Assembly: GCF_027988105.1 (NCBI RefSeq)
Contig: NZ_JAQJZJ010000001.1
Span: forward strand, 62,001 to 126,000
DNA: 64,000 bases
Source of the DNA: Pseudomonas aestuarii
GTDB lineage: Bacteria; Pseudomonadota; Gammaproteobacteria; Pseudomonadales; Pseudomonadaceae
Direction: 5' to 3'
Below the pieces are notes generated by a model. The model worked only from the letters and a program-made list of their open reading frames with translations. It made no database searches and had not been told where the DNA came from. Of this stretch, positions 49,566 to 58,650 are shown piece by piece. The stretch's first letter is position 1, and the number at the start of each line of letters is the position of its first letter. The translations under genes were made by a program, and so were the position numbers.

Positions 49566-50026
49566 GGCGTGGCTTCCTCGGGTTGTTCTTGCAGGTAGCT
49601 GGTCACCTGCGGGGGGCAGAAGACGTTGAGGCGCGCCTGGGCATGGATGCCCGGGCCGCGCAGGTGGCATTCGAATACGCCCATGCCGTTGTCGTCCTGC
49701 AGCGAGCGCTGCGCCTGGATATGCAGTTCGCTGCCGGCGGGGAAACGCTCGACGTTGCATTGGAAATTGCGCGTGCCGAGGAGGAAGCCCAGCGCCACCG
49801 GCACGCCGGCCTGGCGTGCCTGGCAGCCGGCGTAGGCGGCCACGCTTTGCGCCATCAGCTCGATTCCGACCCAGGCCGGCAGGCTGCCGTCGGCCTGGTT
49901 GAACAGGCCGCCGGGGCGCACGCTCAGGCGGGTTTCGACATCGTCTTCGGCGAAGCGCAGCACTTCGTCGAGCAGGATCATGTCGCCGGCATGCGGCAGT
50001 AATTCGGCGATGGGCCACAGGCTCAT
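49562..50026 (-). CDS. apeP: Hotdog-fold 3-hydroxyacyl-ACP dehydratase, ApeP type
   Basis: A 154-residue hotdog protein: PIAELLPHAGDMILLDEVL at the start and LPAWVGIELMAQSVAAYAGCQARQAG carrying the central helix, ending in a beta-strand region. In the APE system ApeP works with ApeI as a dehydratase heterocomplex that creates each double bond. Here the ApeI part is fused to the adenylation domain (60544-62202). Neither Met-rich signals nor membrane segments are seen. ATGA overlaps on both sides. Confidence 0.87.
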   Translation of the reverse strand: MSLWPIAELLPHAGDMILLDEVLRFAEDDVETRLSVRPGGLFNQADGSLPAWVGIELMAQSVAAYAGCQARQAGVPVALGFLLGTRNFQCNVERFPAGSELHIQAQRSLQDDNGMGVFECHLRGPGIHAQARLNVFCPPQVTSYLQEQPEEATP

Positions 50027-51237
50027 GGCAGGGCTCCGAGAATCAGCGAGAGGTTGCTGCCGCCAAAGGCAAACGAATTGCTCATCAGCCGCTGCGGGCG
50101 TCTGCCGAGCGTGGCCTGCATCTCGACCAGTTGCAGGCGCGGCAGTTGCGGATCGGCCTGGCCGTCCCACAGCTGGGGCGGTAGGCGTTGATCGCGGTTG
50201 TAGGTGCTCAGGGTCAGCCAGCAGAACGCCGCCTCCAGCGCGCCGGCTGCGCCCAGGGTGTGGCCGCTCAGCGGCTTGGTCGAGGAACAGGGCACGCCTT
50301 GGGGGAACACGGCCTGCACCGCCAGGCTTTCCATCGCGTCGTTGTGCTGGGTGGCGGTGCCGTGCAGGTTCAGGTAGTCGATCTCCTCGGCGGCCAGGCC
50401 TGCGGCGGCCAGGGCTTTGCGCATCGCCTGCTGGGCGCCGAGGCCCTGGGGCTCGGGCGCGGAGATGTGGTAGGCATCCGAGCTGGCGCCGCCGCCGAGC
50501 AGGGCGATCGGCGCGCCTGCAGCTGCCGCCTCGCCGTGGCTCTGCGGCGCTCTGCTCATGACAAACAACGCCGCCGCTTCGCCGATATTGATGCCCCGGC
50601 GATTCACCGAGAACGGATTGCAACGTTCGCCAGCCACCGCTTCCAGCGCGCTGAAACCGTTCAGGGTCAGGCGACACAGGCTGTCCACCCCGCCGCAGAG
50701 CACGGCATCGCAGATACCCTGTTGCAGCAGGCGCTGGGCGCTGAGCAGGGCGCGGGCGCTGGAGGTGCAGGCGGTGGACAGGCAGTAGGCCGGGCCGCTC
50801 AGGCCGAGCCACTCGGCGAGAAAGATGGCCGGGGCGGCGATCTCCTGTTGGGCATAGCAGTAGTCCGCCGGCAGTGCGCCGTCGTGGACAAACTGGGCAA
50901 TGCCCTGACTGGCCTCGTGAATGCCCGAGGTACTGGTGCCGAGCACCACGCCGACGCGTGCGGCCCCGTGCTCGGCGATGGCGGCGCGGATCTGCGGCTC
51001 GATCTGCAGCGCGGCGGCCAGCAGCAACTGATTGTTGCGGCTCAACGAGGCCTGCATGCCGTCCGGCATTGGCGGTAGCGCGCTACTCACCGCGCCGACC
51101 GTCAGGCTGCGGTCGCTGACCCAGCCGTCCTGCGCGCGCATGCCGCTGCTGTCGCCGGCGAACAAGGCATCGGCGACAGCCTGCTTGCCCTGGCCGAGGG
51201 CGCAGATCAGCCCGAGGGCGTTGAGGTAGCCGGGCAT
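50023..51237 (-). CDS. apeO: Aryl polyene beta-ketoacyl-ACP synthase, ApeO type
   Basis: A 404-residue ketosynthase with Cys157 (STACTSSARA), His292 (NLHGTATQHND) and His326 (SGHTLGAAGA), so it is catalytically complete. It differs from ApeR by a shorter N-terminus and a divergent middle. ApeO is reported to pair with a second, chain-length-factor-like subunit (ApeC); no such gene is inside the window, so it would have to lie beyond the right edge. Its ATG overlaps the stop of the lipoprotein gene by one base. Confidence 0.88.
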   Translation of the reverse strand: MPGYLNALGLICALGQGKQAVADALFAGDSSGMRAQDGWVSDRSLTVGAVSSALPPMPDGMQASLSRNNQLLLAAALQIEPQIRAAIAEHGAARVGVVLGTSTSGIHEASQGIAQFVHDGALPADYCYAQQEIAAPAIFLAEWLGLSGPAYCLSTACTSSARALLSAQRLLQQGICDAVLCGGVDSLCRLTLNGFSALEAVAGERCNPFSVNRRGINIGEAAALFVMSRAPQSHGEAAAAGAPIALLGGGASSDAYHISAPEPQGLGAQQAMRKALAAAGLAAEEIDYLNLHGTATQHNDAMESLAVQAVFPQGVPCSSTKPLSGHTLGAAGALEAAFCWLTLSTYNRDQRLPPQLWDGQADPQLPRLQLVEMQATLGRRPQRLMSNSFAFGGSNLSLILGALP

Positions 51238-51737
51238 CAGGGAATCTCCTGGTCGGAGAGCACGTGGACCCGGTAACTCAGGTCGTGTGCGTGGTTCAGG
51301 GTGAAATCCAGGGGCGAACGGTAGCTGATTAGCCAGTCGGGGGTAAGCCGGCGCTGACCATCGGCAAGCGCTTGCCAGCTTGCGGGCGCGAAGCTGCTGG
51401 CCAAGGCCTCGGTGGGGGTCAGGGCAAACAGCAGGGCGGCGAACAGCTCGAGGGCTTCGCCATTTGGCGGCAGCAGGCCGTCGGCCCGCCAGGCGCCGTC
51501 CTGGAACCGTTGGCGCGCCAGGGGCACGCCGAGCGGATCGATCAGCGACCAGCGCAGGGCGGGTCCCTCGGCCTGCACCACCAACCACCAGAATTGTTGC
51601 TCGCCGGCCTGCTCGCGCTGGATTTGCAGGGTCGCCGGCAGTGGCGTGGCGAGTATTGGCGGGCCCAAGGGTAGCGGCGTGCGCGCCGCGCAGGCCGTCA
51701 GTAGCAGGCCGATACCGAGGAGTACTAGACGCTTCAT
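51237..51737 (-). CDS. DUF3261 lipoprotein of the aryl polyene cluster (ApeN-like)
   Basis: A 166-residue outer-membrane-type lipoprotein: signal MKRLVLLGIGLLLTAC with lipobox LTAC (Cys16), followed by Ala/Leu-rich beta-strand-like sequence with EQQFWWLVVQAEG. DUF3261 lipoproteins recur in APE clusters beside the LolA-like protein and MMPL exporter and probably help insert the pigment-lipid in the outer membrane. Coupled by ATGA to the methyltransferase gene. Confidence 0.82.
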   Translation of the reverse strand: MKRLVLLGIGLLLTACAARTPLPLGPPILATPLPATLQIQREQAGEQQFWWLVVQAEGPALRWSLIDPLGVPLARQRFQDGAWRADGLLPPNGEALELFAALLFALTPTEALASSFAPASWQALADGQRRLTPDWLISYRSPLDFTLNHAHDLSYRVHVLSDQEIP

Positions 51738-52462
51738 GGCCGGGGTTGCTCCAGTGGCTTGCGGGCAGCCAGGTTGACCAGGGTTTCGTCACGCTGGCCG
51801 CGCGGTTTGGGCCGGCGCAGGCCCCAGCGCTCGAGCAGGCCGAAGTCGGTGGCGCGGCTCCACCACAGGTAGGGGTAAGAGACGTTGCGCTCGGCAAACA
51901 CGAAGCCCTGATCGCGCAGCATATCGAGGTATTGCGCGGCGCTTTTTTGCACCTGCATCGGATGGCGGAACAGCCAGCGGATCACCCAGGTGTCGATATA
52001 GAACCTGGTCGACTCGGCGAACAGCAGCAGGCCGCCGGGCTTGAGCACGCGCCAGAATTCGGCGAGGGCTTGTTGCTGCTCGACCAGGTGGTGGAAGGTC
52101 TGGTGGCAAAAGAGCATATCCACGCTGGCATCGTCCAGCTGGATCGCCGCGCAGTCGCTGGCAAGCAGGTGCACGGACAGGCCCTGGCGCTCGGCTTCCT
52201 TGGCCGAGCAGGCGAGGCTGTGCGGATCGGCATCCAGGCCGATCAGCTGCGCAGGGGCGAACGCCTCCTGCAGCAGGCGGAAGGATTTGCCCTGGCCGCA
52301 ACCGGCATCCAGCAGCACCGCGGCGCTGGGCAGTGGCGCGTCGATCAGACCCTTGAGGTCAGCGACCGCCACGCGCAGTACGTGCTGCTCCCAGACCCGG
52401 CTCTGCAGGAACCAGAAACCGAAGGCGGTTTCTTCAACGTAATGACTGGCGGGGTTGTTCAT
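51734..52462 (-). CDS. Class I SAM-dependent methyltransferase (ApeB-like)
   Basis: A 242-residue methyltransferase with the AdoMet loop LLDAGCGQGKSF (residues about 49-60), GLDAD as motif II acidic residue, and CHQTFHHL and VLKPGGLLLFAES as motifs IV-VI. In APE pigments a methyl group is placed on the aryl head, and this is the only methyltransferase in the visible cluster. Preceded by the flavoenzyme after an 11-base gap. The site methylated cannot be told from sequence. Confidence 0.85.
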   Translation of the reverse strand: MNNPASHYVEETAFGFWFLQSRVWEQHVLRVAVADLKGLIDAPLPSAAVLLDAGCGQGKSFRLLQEAFAPAQLIGLDADPHSLACSAKEAERQGLSVHLLASDCAAIQLDDASVDMLFCHQTFHHLVEQQQALAEFWRVLKPGGLLLFAESTRFYIDTWVIRWLFRHPMQVQKSAAQYLDMLRDQGFVFAERNVSYPYLWWSRATDFGLLERWGLRRPKPRGQRDETLVNLAARKPLEQPRP

Positions 52463-52473
52463 CGATGTCCTTA

Positions 52474-53718
52474 TCAGTTGCTGGCACAGAGTTCGGCGAG
52501 TACGCGCAGGCGGCGTTTGGGCTCGGCGACATAGGGGTTCTTCTCGTCCCAGGCATAGCCGGCGAGGATCGAACAGATCATGCGGCGAATCTCCACTGAC
52601 GCGTGCGGGAAATGAATCACGTCCTGGAAGGAGCCGTCGTACCAGCCCTCGACGTAGACCCGGAAGGTGTCGATGCCGCGTTTGAGCGGGACGGCAAAGT
52701 CTTCTTCCCAGTCCACCGCCTCGCCGCTCAACTGGCGGTGCAGCAGGCCAGCAGCCATGCTCGCCGAGCGCATGGCGATGGTCACCCCGGAGGAGAACAC
52801 CGGATCGAGGAATTCCGCGGCGTTGCCGAGCAGGGCGAAGCCCGGCCCATGCAGGCGTTTGACGTTGGCCGAGTAGCCGCCGAGGGCGCGGACCGGGGTA
52901 TCCCAGACGGCGTTGGCCAGTATGCGGTTGAGGCTGGGGGTTTCTGCCACGAATTGCTTGAGGCAGGCATCCAGGTCGTCTGGCCGGTCGGCATAGCGGC
53001 TGGCCGCGGCGACCACTCCGACCGAGCAGCGGCCGTTGCTGAAGGGGATGGTCCAGAACCACACATCCTGCATGGCGGGATGGGTGGTGATGAGGATCTT
53101 CTCGCGGTCGAAGCCGCTGTCGGCACTGCGGTCCTCGACATGGGTGAACAGCGCCCGACGTACCGGGAAGCTCGAGGGGATGTCGAGGTCGAGCAGGCGT
53201 GGCAGCACGCGGCCGTAACCGCTGGCGTCGAGGACGAAGGTGCACTCCACCTGATAGTCGTGGCCGTCGGCCAGGCGCCGTACCGACAGGCGCGGGCAGG
53301 CGCCGCTGAAGTCGGCGGCGACTATTTCTTCCTCGTAGCGGATCTCCACGCCCTGCAGCTCGGCCTGATCGGCCAGCAGCTTGTCGAAATCGGCGCGTTG
53401 CACCTGATAGGTCGAACTCTTGCCCGGGGTGAAGCCGTCGCGGAAGTCGAAGTCGTTGTAGCGCTCGCCCCAGGCGAAGGCTGCGCCATGCTTGGTCTGG
53501 AAGCCGGCCGCCTGCACCGCCTCGAGCATCCCGGCCTCCTCGAGGAAGTCCAGGCAGTGCGACAGCAGGCTCTCGCCGATCGAGAAGCGTGGGAAGCGCT
53601 GGCGCTCCAGCACCAGCACGTCATGGCCGTTGCGCCTGAGCAGGGCACTGGCGATGGCGCCAGAGGGACCGGCGCCGATAACCAGGATCTGGCGTTTTTC
53701 GACTTCAACTGACTTCAT
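52474..53718 (-). CDS. FAD-dependent oxidoreductase, tryptophan-halogenase-like
   Basis: A 414-residue flavoprotein. FAD is bound by VIGAGPSGAIASALLRRNG (residues 13-31) and RFSIGESLLSHC; GFALLGNAAEFLDPVFSSG closes the site. It keeps WFWTIP (220-225), matching the WxWxIP motif of flavin halogenases, and has Lys76 in the region of the halogenase catalytic Lys. Xanthomonadins, a brominated relative of aryl polyenes, make halogenation a real possibility; ring hydroxylation or desaturation by the same superfamily is equally possible. ATGA-coupled to the exporter gene. Confidence 0.85.
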   Translation of the reverse strand: MKSVEVEKRQILVIGAGPSGAIASALLRRNGHDVLVLERQRFPRFSIGESLLSHCLDFLEEAGMLEAVQAAGFQTKHGAAFAWGERYNDFDFRDGFTPGKSSTYQVQRADFDKLLADQAELQGVEIRYEEEIVAADFSGACPRLSVRRLADGHDYQVECTFVLDASGYGRVLPRLLDLDIPSSFPVRRALFTHVEDRSADSGFDREKILITTHPAMQDVWFWTIPFSNGRCSVGVVAAASRYADRPDDLDACLKQFVAETPSLNRILANAVWDTPVRALGGYSANVKRLHGPGFALLGNAAEFLDPVFSSGVTIAMRSASMAAGLLHRQLSGEAVDWEEDFAVPLKRGIDTFRVYVEGWYDGSFQDVIHFPHASVEIRRMICSILAGYAWDEKNPYVAEPKRRLRVLAELCASN

Positions 53719-56087
53719 AGGGGGCTGCGTGCCTCGTTAGCGGCGGTGGTGTTGCGAGTGGGGGTGGCCCAAGGAGACAGCAGGAAGCAGAAGAACAGGC
53801 CGAGGCTGATGGCCAGGCCGAAGTTGGCGATGGCCGGGGTCTGGCTGAGCAACAGCAGGCCGAAGGACAGCCAGCTGGTCAGGCCCGCGAGCAGGGTGCC
53901 GAGCAGGCTCACCGCCTGGCCGCCGATGTTTTCGCGCATCAGGATCGCGTAGTCGACGCCGATGGCGCTGATCAACAACAGGCCGAACAGGCTGAACAGG
54001 GTCAGCGGTTGGCCCAGCCAGCCGAGGCAGGCCAGTGCCGTCAGGGCGGCCAGCAGGGGCAGGCAGACGATGCGCAGGGCGCCGCCGAAACCGAACGGCA
54101 GGCACAGCAACAGCACAATGGCCGCACAGGACAGCAGTTTGAGCTGCGCCGCGCTCAGTTGCGTGGCACTGAACAGGCTGTTCAGCTCGCCAAGCCGGTC
54201 CACCAGTTGCACGCCGTCGAGCCCGCTGGCGATGCCGTGCAGCGCCGCCGTATCGTTCAGGCCTTGCAGGCTCACAATGCCAGCCACACCAGCGGCACTG
54301 TGGCCGAGCCAGAGCGGTCGCCAGGCTTCGCCGAGCGGCCCGGCGAGGGCTTGTTCGAGACGCGGTTGGTCGCTGTTGAGCAGTTGCGCGAGTTCCGTGT
54401 TCAGGGCCGCCTCGGGGATGCCGGCGGCCAGCAGCGGCTGCCAGTGTTGCGGCAAGTCTTGCAGCGCCTCGCGCAGTGGCTGCAACTGGCTGGCCGGGGC
54501 GACCAGTTGACTGAGGGCGCGGTAACCGAGCAGGGTGCCGTCGGCCACGGCGCCATCCAGCTGCACGCTCAGGGCTGCCTGGCGCTGGAGGAGCTGCTGC
54601 TCATCGGCGGCGCGCACCAGAAAGAACTGGCTGGTGGGCTGTTGCCCGGTCAGCTCGGCGATCCGCTGGGCGTCATCGAGCAGTTGCGGTTCTGCGCCCA
54701 GCCACTGACGCAGATCGTTCTGCGTCTGCAGTTGCAGCAGGCCGGCGGCGCAGAACAGCAAGAGCACTGCCAGCAGTTTCCAGTTGCCGGTGCGGGCGAG
54801 CAGGCGCGCGCGCGCGGCGAGCAGCTTTTCGCTAAGGCGCAGCAGCCCGGGGGCGGGTTGCAGTTGCAGGCCGTCGAGCCAGGCCGGCAACAGGCACACC
54901 GCACACAGGTAGGCGGCGATCAGCCCGGCGGCGGAGAACACGGCGATTTGGGTCAGTACCGGGAACGGGGTGAAGCCCAGCGCCAGGTAGCCGATCAGGT
55001 TGGTGCCCAGGCTCAGGCTGAGGCCGGGCAGGGTGGCCGCCAGGACGGGCCAGCTGTGCCAGTTGCCCTGATCGCGCACACCGCCCCAGCTTTTACTCAG
55101 GTAATGCTGCGGATAGTCGGCGGCCACGCCGATCAGGCTGGCGCCGAGTACCAGGGTCAGTGCGTTGATCTGGCCGAACACCAGCACGCAGGCGGCGCAG
55201 CCGGCCAGCAGCGCCACGCCGATGGGCAACAGGCTGACCAGCACGCGCAGGCGGCGGTAGCTGAGCAGCAACAGCAGAAGGATGCCGAGGATCGCGGTGC
55301 CACCGATCCAGCTGATTTCGCGGCTCGCCTTGGCCTGGCCGGCGGCGGCATAGAGCAGGCCGCTGGCGGCGAGCAGCTGGCCGCCCTCGGCGGTCACCAG
55401 GGTACGCGCGCTGGCCACCTGCGCGGCGATCGCGGGCGGTGCCTGCAGGTCGAATGAGTCGCCCTGGATGCGCGCGCGCAGCAGCGCCCAGGTCAGGCCC
55501 TGGTCTTCGACCAGCAGCGCGCCGCTGGCGAGGTCGGTCTGGACCCGCTGATGCGGGTTGAGCGCCTGCTGCGCACGGGCGCCCAGGCCCAGCCAGTCTT
55601 GCTCGATGGGCAGCAGGCTGAAGCCGGCGAAGGTGTCGAACAGCTGGGCGGCGCGTTGCTGGATAAAGCTGTCGGGCTGCTCGATCAGCAGTTGCCGGTC
55701 TGCTCGTGGCATCAGGGCCAGGCGGCTGGCGCGCAACTGCTGGCGCAGCGCTGCGAGATCGGCCTGCAGGTTCCACTGCACCTGCTCGAAGCGTGCCGAT
55801 TCAGCCCATTGCTGGCCGAGGCGCTGGACCAGGGCGATGGCCTGCTCGCGCTCGGCATGGCCGACCAGAATCAGCAACTCGCGATTCAGCGGTTCCTGCA
55901 TGCGCTGCTCGGCCTGCTGCACCAGCTCGTCCCCCGCGCCCTGCGGCAGCAGGGCGAGCATGCTCGCCTGCAACGGTGGGCCGGCGCGCCACTGCCAGGC
56001 GCTCAGGGCGAGCAGCGCCAGCAGCAGGGCCAGGAACAGGCGCGGCAGGAGCCGCTGCATGGCCGGGCGTTCAAGGGCCAAAGGCAT
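53715..56087 (-). CDS. apeM: MMPL/RND-family exporter, ApeM type
   Basis: A 790-residue inner-membrane protein with the duplicated RND layout: a first helix (LFLALLLALLALSAWQW), a large periplasmic loop, five or so helices including ISWIGGTAILGILLLLLLSYRR and GASLIGVAADYPQHYLSKSWGG, then a second loop and helix set (LLLISAIGVDYAILMREN). The Asp in IGVDYA and GVAADYP sits at the proton-relay position. In APE systems it moves the lipid-linked polyene toward the outer membrane with the LolA-like protein. An internal ATG at 56060 is an alternative start. Confidence 0.9.
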   Translation of the reverse strand: MPLALERPAMQRLLPRLFLALLLALLALSAWQWRAGPPLQASMLALLPQGAGDELVQQAEQRMQEPLNRELLILVGHAEREQAIALVQRLGQQWAESARFEQVQWNLQADLAALRQQLRASRLALMPRADRQLLIEQPDSFIQQRAAQLFDTFAGFSLLPIEQDWLGLGARAQQALNPHQRVQTDLASGALLVEDQGLTWALLRARIQGDSFDLQAPPAIAAQVASARTLVTAEGGQLLAASGLLYAAAGQAKASREISWIGGTAILGILLLLLLSYRRLRVLVSLLPIGVALLAGCAACVLVFGQINALTLVLGASLIGVAADYPQHYLSKSWGGVRDQGNWHSWPVLAATLPGLSLSLGTNLIGYLALGFTPFPVLTQIAVFSAAGLIAAYLCAVCLLPAWLDGLQLQPAPGLLRLSEKLLAARARLLARTGNWKLLAVLLLFCAAGLLQLQTQNDLRQWLGAEPQLLDDAQRIAELTGQQPTSQFFLVRAADEQQLLQRQAALSVQLDGAVADGTLLGYRALSQLVAPASQLQPLREALQDLPQHWQPLLAAGIPEAALNTELAQLLNSDQPRLEQALAGPLGEAWRPLWLGHSAAGVAGIVSLQGLNDTAALHGIASGLDGVQLVDRLGELNSLFSATQLSAAQLKLLSCAAIVLLLCLPFGFGGALRIVCLPLLAALTALACLGWLGQPLTLFSLFGLLLISAIGVDYAILMRENIGGQAVSLLGTLLAGLTSWLSFGLLLLSQTPAIANFGLAISLGLFFCFLLSPWATPTRNTTAANEARSPL

Positions 56088-56694
56088 GGCGCTCCGCTTC
56101 GCTCAGCGCGGTGCCGGGCTGGCTCTGCGGCAGGCGCAGCAGGGTGCTGTCACCCTGGGTTTCCGCCAGCTCGATGCGTTCGACCAGGGCGCCGCCCTGG
56201 ATGTGGATGACGTTGAAAATCTGCTGCAGCAGCCGCGAGCGCGGGGTCAGGTCGAGCTGCCAGGCTTCGGCGTCGCCGCTCAACTGCAGCTCGAAGTCTT
56301 CGGCCAGGCCGGCATGGTCGCCCTTGAGCACGGCGAGGAACAGCCGGCTCTGCTGCGCGGCCACGTCCTGCCCGGGTTGTTGCTGCCAGCCTTGGGCGGT
56401 GCGCCGGGCGATCCCGCGGTCGTCGATGCGGTAGTCCTGCTGCAGCGGACTGCGCAACTGCCAGAGCAGGCCGTGCTCGCGCGACAGAACGAATTGGCCA
56501 CGGCTGGTCAGCGGCTGCGGCAGGGAACGCAGGTGTTTTTCCTGGATGAACGGGCCGCGCACCAGCGCCGGTTTGGCCAGTTGGGCGCTGAGCTGGGTGA
56601 GGTCGAAGGCCTGTGCCAGGCTGGCGCCGAACAGCGCGAGGGTGGCGGCGCTGGCCCAGAGGGCGCGCCTGGCGGTTCGTGTCCAGCGACTCAT
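56071..56694 (-). CDS. apeL: LolA-like outer-membrane lipid carrier, ApeL type
   Basis: A 207-residue periplasmic protein: signal peptide WASAATLALFGASLAQA, then a LolA-fold pattern with GPFIQEKHLRSLPQPLTSRGQF and LLWQLRSPLQQDYRI. LolA relatives shuttle lipids or lipoproteins across the periplasm; in this context the cargo is probably the aryl polyene lipid. The ATG at 56694 overlaps the thioesterase stop (ATGA), and the end overlaps apeM by 17 bases. Confidence 0.85.
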   Translation of the reverse strand: MSRWTRTARRALWASAATLALFGASLAQAFDLTQLSAQLAKPALVRGPFIQEKHLRSLPQPLTSRGQFVLSREHGLLWQLRSPLQQDYRIDDRGIARRTAQGWQQQPGQDVAAQQSRLFLAVLKGDHAGLAEDFELQLSGDAEAWQLDLTPRSRLLQQIFNVIHIQGGALVERIELAETQGDSTLLRLPQSQPGTALSEAERHAFGP

Positions 56695-57116
56695 GCGAGG
56701 GCGTGCTCCACGGCGGCGACCAGAACCCTGGGCGAGGCCAGCTGCATTTCGCGGCTGGCGATGTCCACCGCGACCTGCACGCTGCTGCCGCGGGTCATGC
56801 GTTCGCCGGTCTCGGCGTCCGAGATCAGGTAGTGAAGCTTCAGGCGGTTCTCCCACTCGATCAGGTCGGCGCGCACGATGATCTTCTGGCCGAAGCGGGC
56901 GCCGCGGATATAGCGGACCTGCAGGTCGATAATCGGCCAGGCATAGCCCGCCGTGAGCATCTGCGTGTAGTTGTGGCCGAGTTTGTCGAGCAGGGCGCAG
57001 CGCGCCACTTCGAAATATTTGACGTAGTGGCCGTGCCAGACCACCTCCATCGAATCGACGTCGAAGAAGGGCACGACCATCTCGATCTCGGCCTGCAGTA
57101 CGCCTTGGCTACGCAT
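56691..57116 (-). CDS. 4-hydroxybenzoyl-CoA thioesterase-family hotdog protein
   Basis: A 141-residue single-hotdog thioesterase. FFDVDSMEVVWHGHYVKYFEVAR (residues about 17-39) carries the acidic catalytic position of the 4HBT family. It could release the finished polyene acid from its ACP or remove misprimed intermediates. It starts 8 bases before the ammonia-lyase stop. Thioesterases of this kind recur in APE clusters. Confidence 0.87.
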   Translation of the reverse strand: MRSQGVLQAEIEMVVPFFDVDSMEVVWHGHYVKYFEVARCALLDKLGHNYTQMLTAGYAWPIIDLQVRYIRGARFGQKIIVRADLIEWENRLKLHYLISDAETGERMTRGSSVQVAVDIASREMQLASPRVLVAAVEHALA

Positions 57117-58650
57117 ACAACCTCCAGTGCTGGCTGCGGATGCGTTGCAGGCACAGGCGCAGTTCGCCTTCCAGGGCGCGGTCTTCGATCACCGGTGGGA
57201 AGTCGGCGGCCAGTTGCTCGCGCATGGCCGCCACGGGGGGCGGGAGATCGTTCTTGCCGTCGCGCAGGCGCAGCCACACGCCCTGGTTGGCCGCCAGCAG
57301 GGCGGCGGCGGCGACCTGTTCGGTCAGCTCCAGGCTGCGCAGGGCGTCGCGCGCGGCGATGGTGCCCATGCTCACCTTGTCCTGGTTGTGGCACTCGGTG
57401 GAGCGCGAGAACACGCTGGCCGGCATGGTGTTCTTCAGTGCCTCGGCGGTCCAGGCGCTGGCACCGATCTGCACGGCCTTGAAGCCGTGGTTGATCATCG
57501 CGGTGACCGCTGGCGCGCCAGACAGGTTGCTCGGCAGGCCGTGGTTGTAGCGCGTGTCGACCAGCAGGGCGAGCTGCCGATCGAGCAGGTCGGCGACGTT
57601 GCCGACCAGGTTCTTCAGGCTGTCCATGGCGAAGGCGATATGGCCGCCGTAGAAGTGTCCGCCATGCAGTACGCGCTCGGCCTCGGCGTCGATCAGCGGG
57701 TTGTCGTTGGCGCTGTTCAGTTCGGTCTCGATGAACTGGCGCAGCAGGCCCAGGCTATCGGCCATGACCCCGAGCACATGCGGTGCGCAGCGCAGCGAGT
57801 AGCGGTCCTGCAGGCGGTGCAGGGGCGCGGTCGGCGCATCGATGGCCAGGTCCTGGCGCAGCCAGGCGGCGACTTGCATCTGTCCCGGGTGTGGCTTGGC
57901 GGCGAACAGGCGTTCGTCGAAGTGCTCCGGGTTGCCTTCCAGGGCCACCACGTTGAGTGCGGTGATGCGCGTGGCCAGCTTGAGCAGGTACTCGGCGCGG
58001 GAAAAGGCCAGGCATGCCAGGGCGGTCATCACCGCCGTGCCGTTCATCAGCGCCAGGGCTTCCTTGGGGCGCAATACCAGCGGCGTCCAGCCCAGTTCGG
58101 CGTGCACCTCGGCGGCGCTGCGGCGTTCACCCTGGAACAGCACCTCGCGCTCGCCGCTGAGGGTGGCGGCCACGTAGGACAGCGGGGTCAGGTCGCCGCT
58201 GGCACCGACCGAGCCTTCCTCGGGGATCAGCGGCAGCACGTCATGCTCGAGAAAGGCGCGCAGACGGTCCAGCAGCTCCACGCGCACCCCGGATACGCCC
58301 TGGCACAGCGACTGCAAGCGCGCGGCCAGGACCGCGCGGGTACTCGCTTCGTCGAGCAATTGGCCGAGGCCGCAGCCGTGGAAGGTGTAGAGGTGGCGCG
58401 GCAGCGCCTCGACCTGGTGCAGCGGCACGGCCACCACGCAGGAGTCGCCGTAGCCGGTGGTGACGCCGTAGATCACGCCTTCCTTGTCCAGCAGGGTGTC
58501 GAGGAAGCGCGGACCCTTGGCGATCATCTCGCGGTAGCCGGCATCGTCCTGCAACAGCGCCTGGGCGCGGCGCTGGGACAGGGCGTTGATGTTCTCGATA
58601 CTCAGCGGTTGTTCGCCGAACACCACGGGTTCAGCCAGGTATGTCGTCAT
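57109..58650 (-). CDS. MIO-type aromatic amino acid ammonia-lyase (HAL/PAL/TAL superfamily)
   Basis: A 513-residue lyase. Ala150-Ser151-Gly152 in GSVGASGDLTPLSY form the autocatalytic MIO cofactor, and Tyr61 in IYGVTTGYG is the catalytic Tyr; NDNPLID and HNQDKVSMG are other active-site regions. It should deaminate an aromatic amino acid to an acrylate, a natural starter for the aryl head group. The residue pair aligned with the substrate-selectivity site is Phe90-His91, unlike typical HAL (Ser-His), TAL (His-Leu) or PAL (Phe-Leu). No histidine-utilisation genes are near, against a simple HutH role. Confidence 0.9.
   Translation of the reverse strand: MTTYLAEPVVFGEQPLSIENINALSQRRAQALLQDDAGYREMIAKGPRFLDTLLDKEGVIYGVTTGYGDSCVVAVPLHQVEALPRHLYTFHGCGLGQLLDEASTRAVLAARLQSLCQGVSGVRVELLDRLRAFLEHDVLPLIPEEGSVGASGDLTPLSYVAATLSGEREVLFQGERRSAAEVHAELGWTPLVLRPKEALALMNGTAVMTALACLAFSRAEYLLKLATRITALNVVALEGNPEHFDERLFAAKPHPGQMQVAAWLRQDLAIDAPTAPLHRLQDRYSLRCAPHVLGVMADSLGLLRQFIETELNSANDNPLIDAEAERVLHGGHFYGGHIAFAMDSLKNLVGNVADLLDRQLALLVDTRYNHGLPSNLSGAPAVTAMINHGFKAVQIGASAWTAEALKNTMPASVFSRSTECHNQDKVSMGTIAARDALRSLELTEQVAAAALLAANQGVWLRLRDGKNDLPPPVAAMREQLAADFPPVIEDRALEGELRLCLQRIRSQHWRLYA

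Noticed and set aside
57109..58650. Calling the lyase HutH (histidine utilisation)
   Set aside because: No hut genes are nearby, the selectivity pair is Phe-His rather than Ser-His, and the gene is embedded in the pigment operon.
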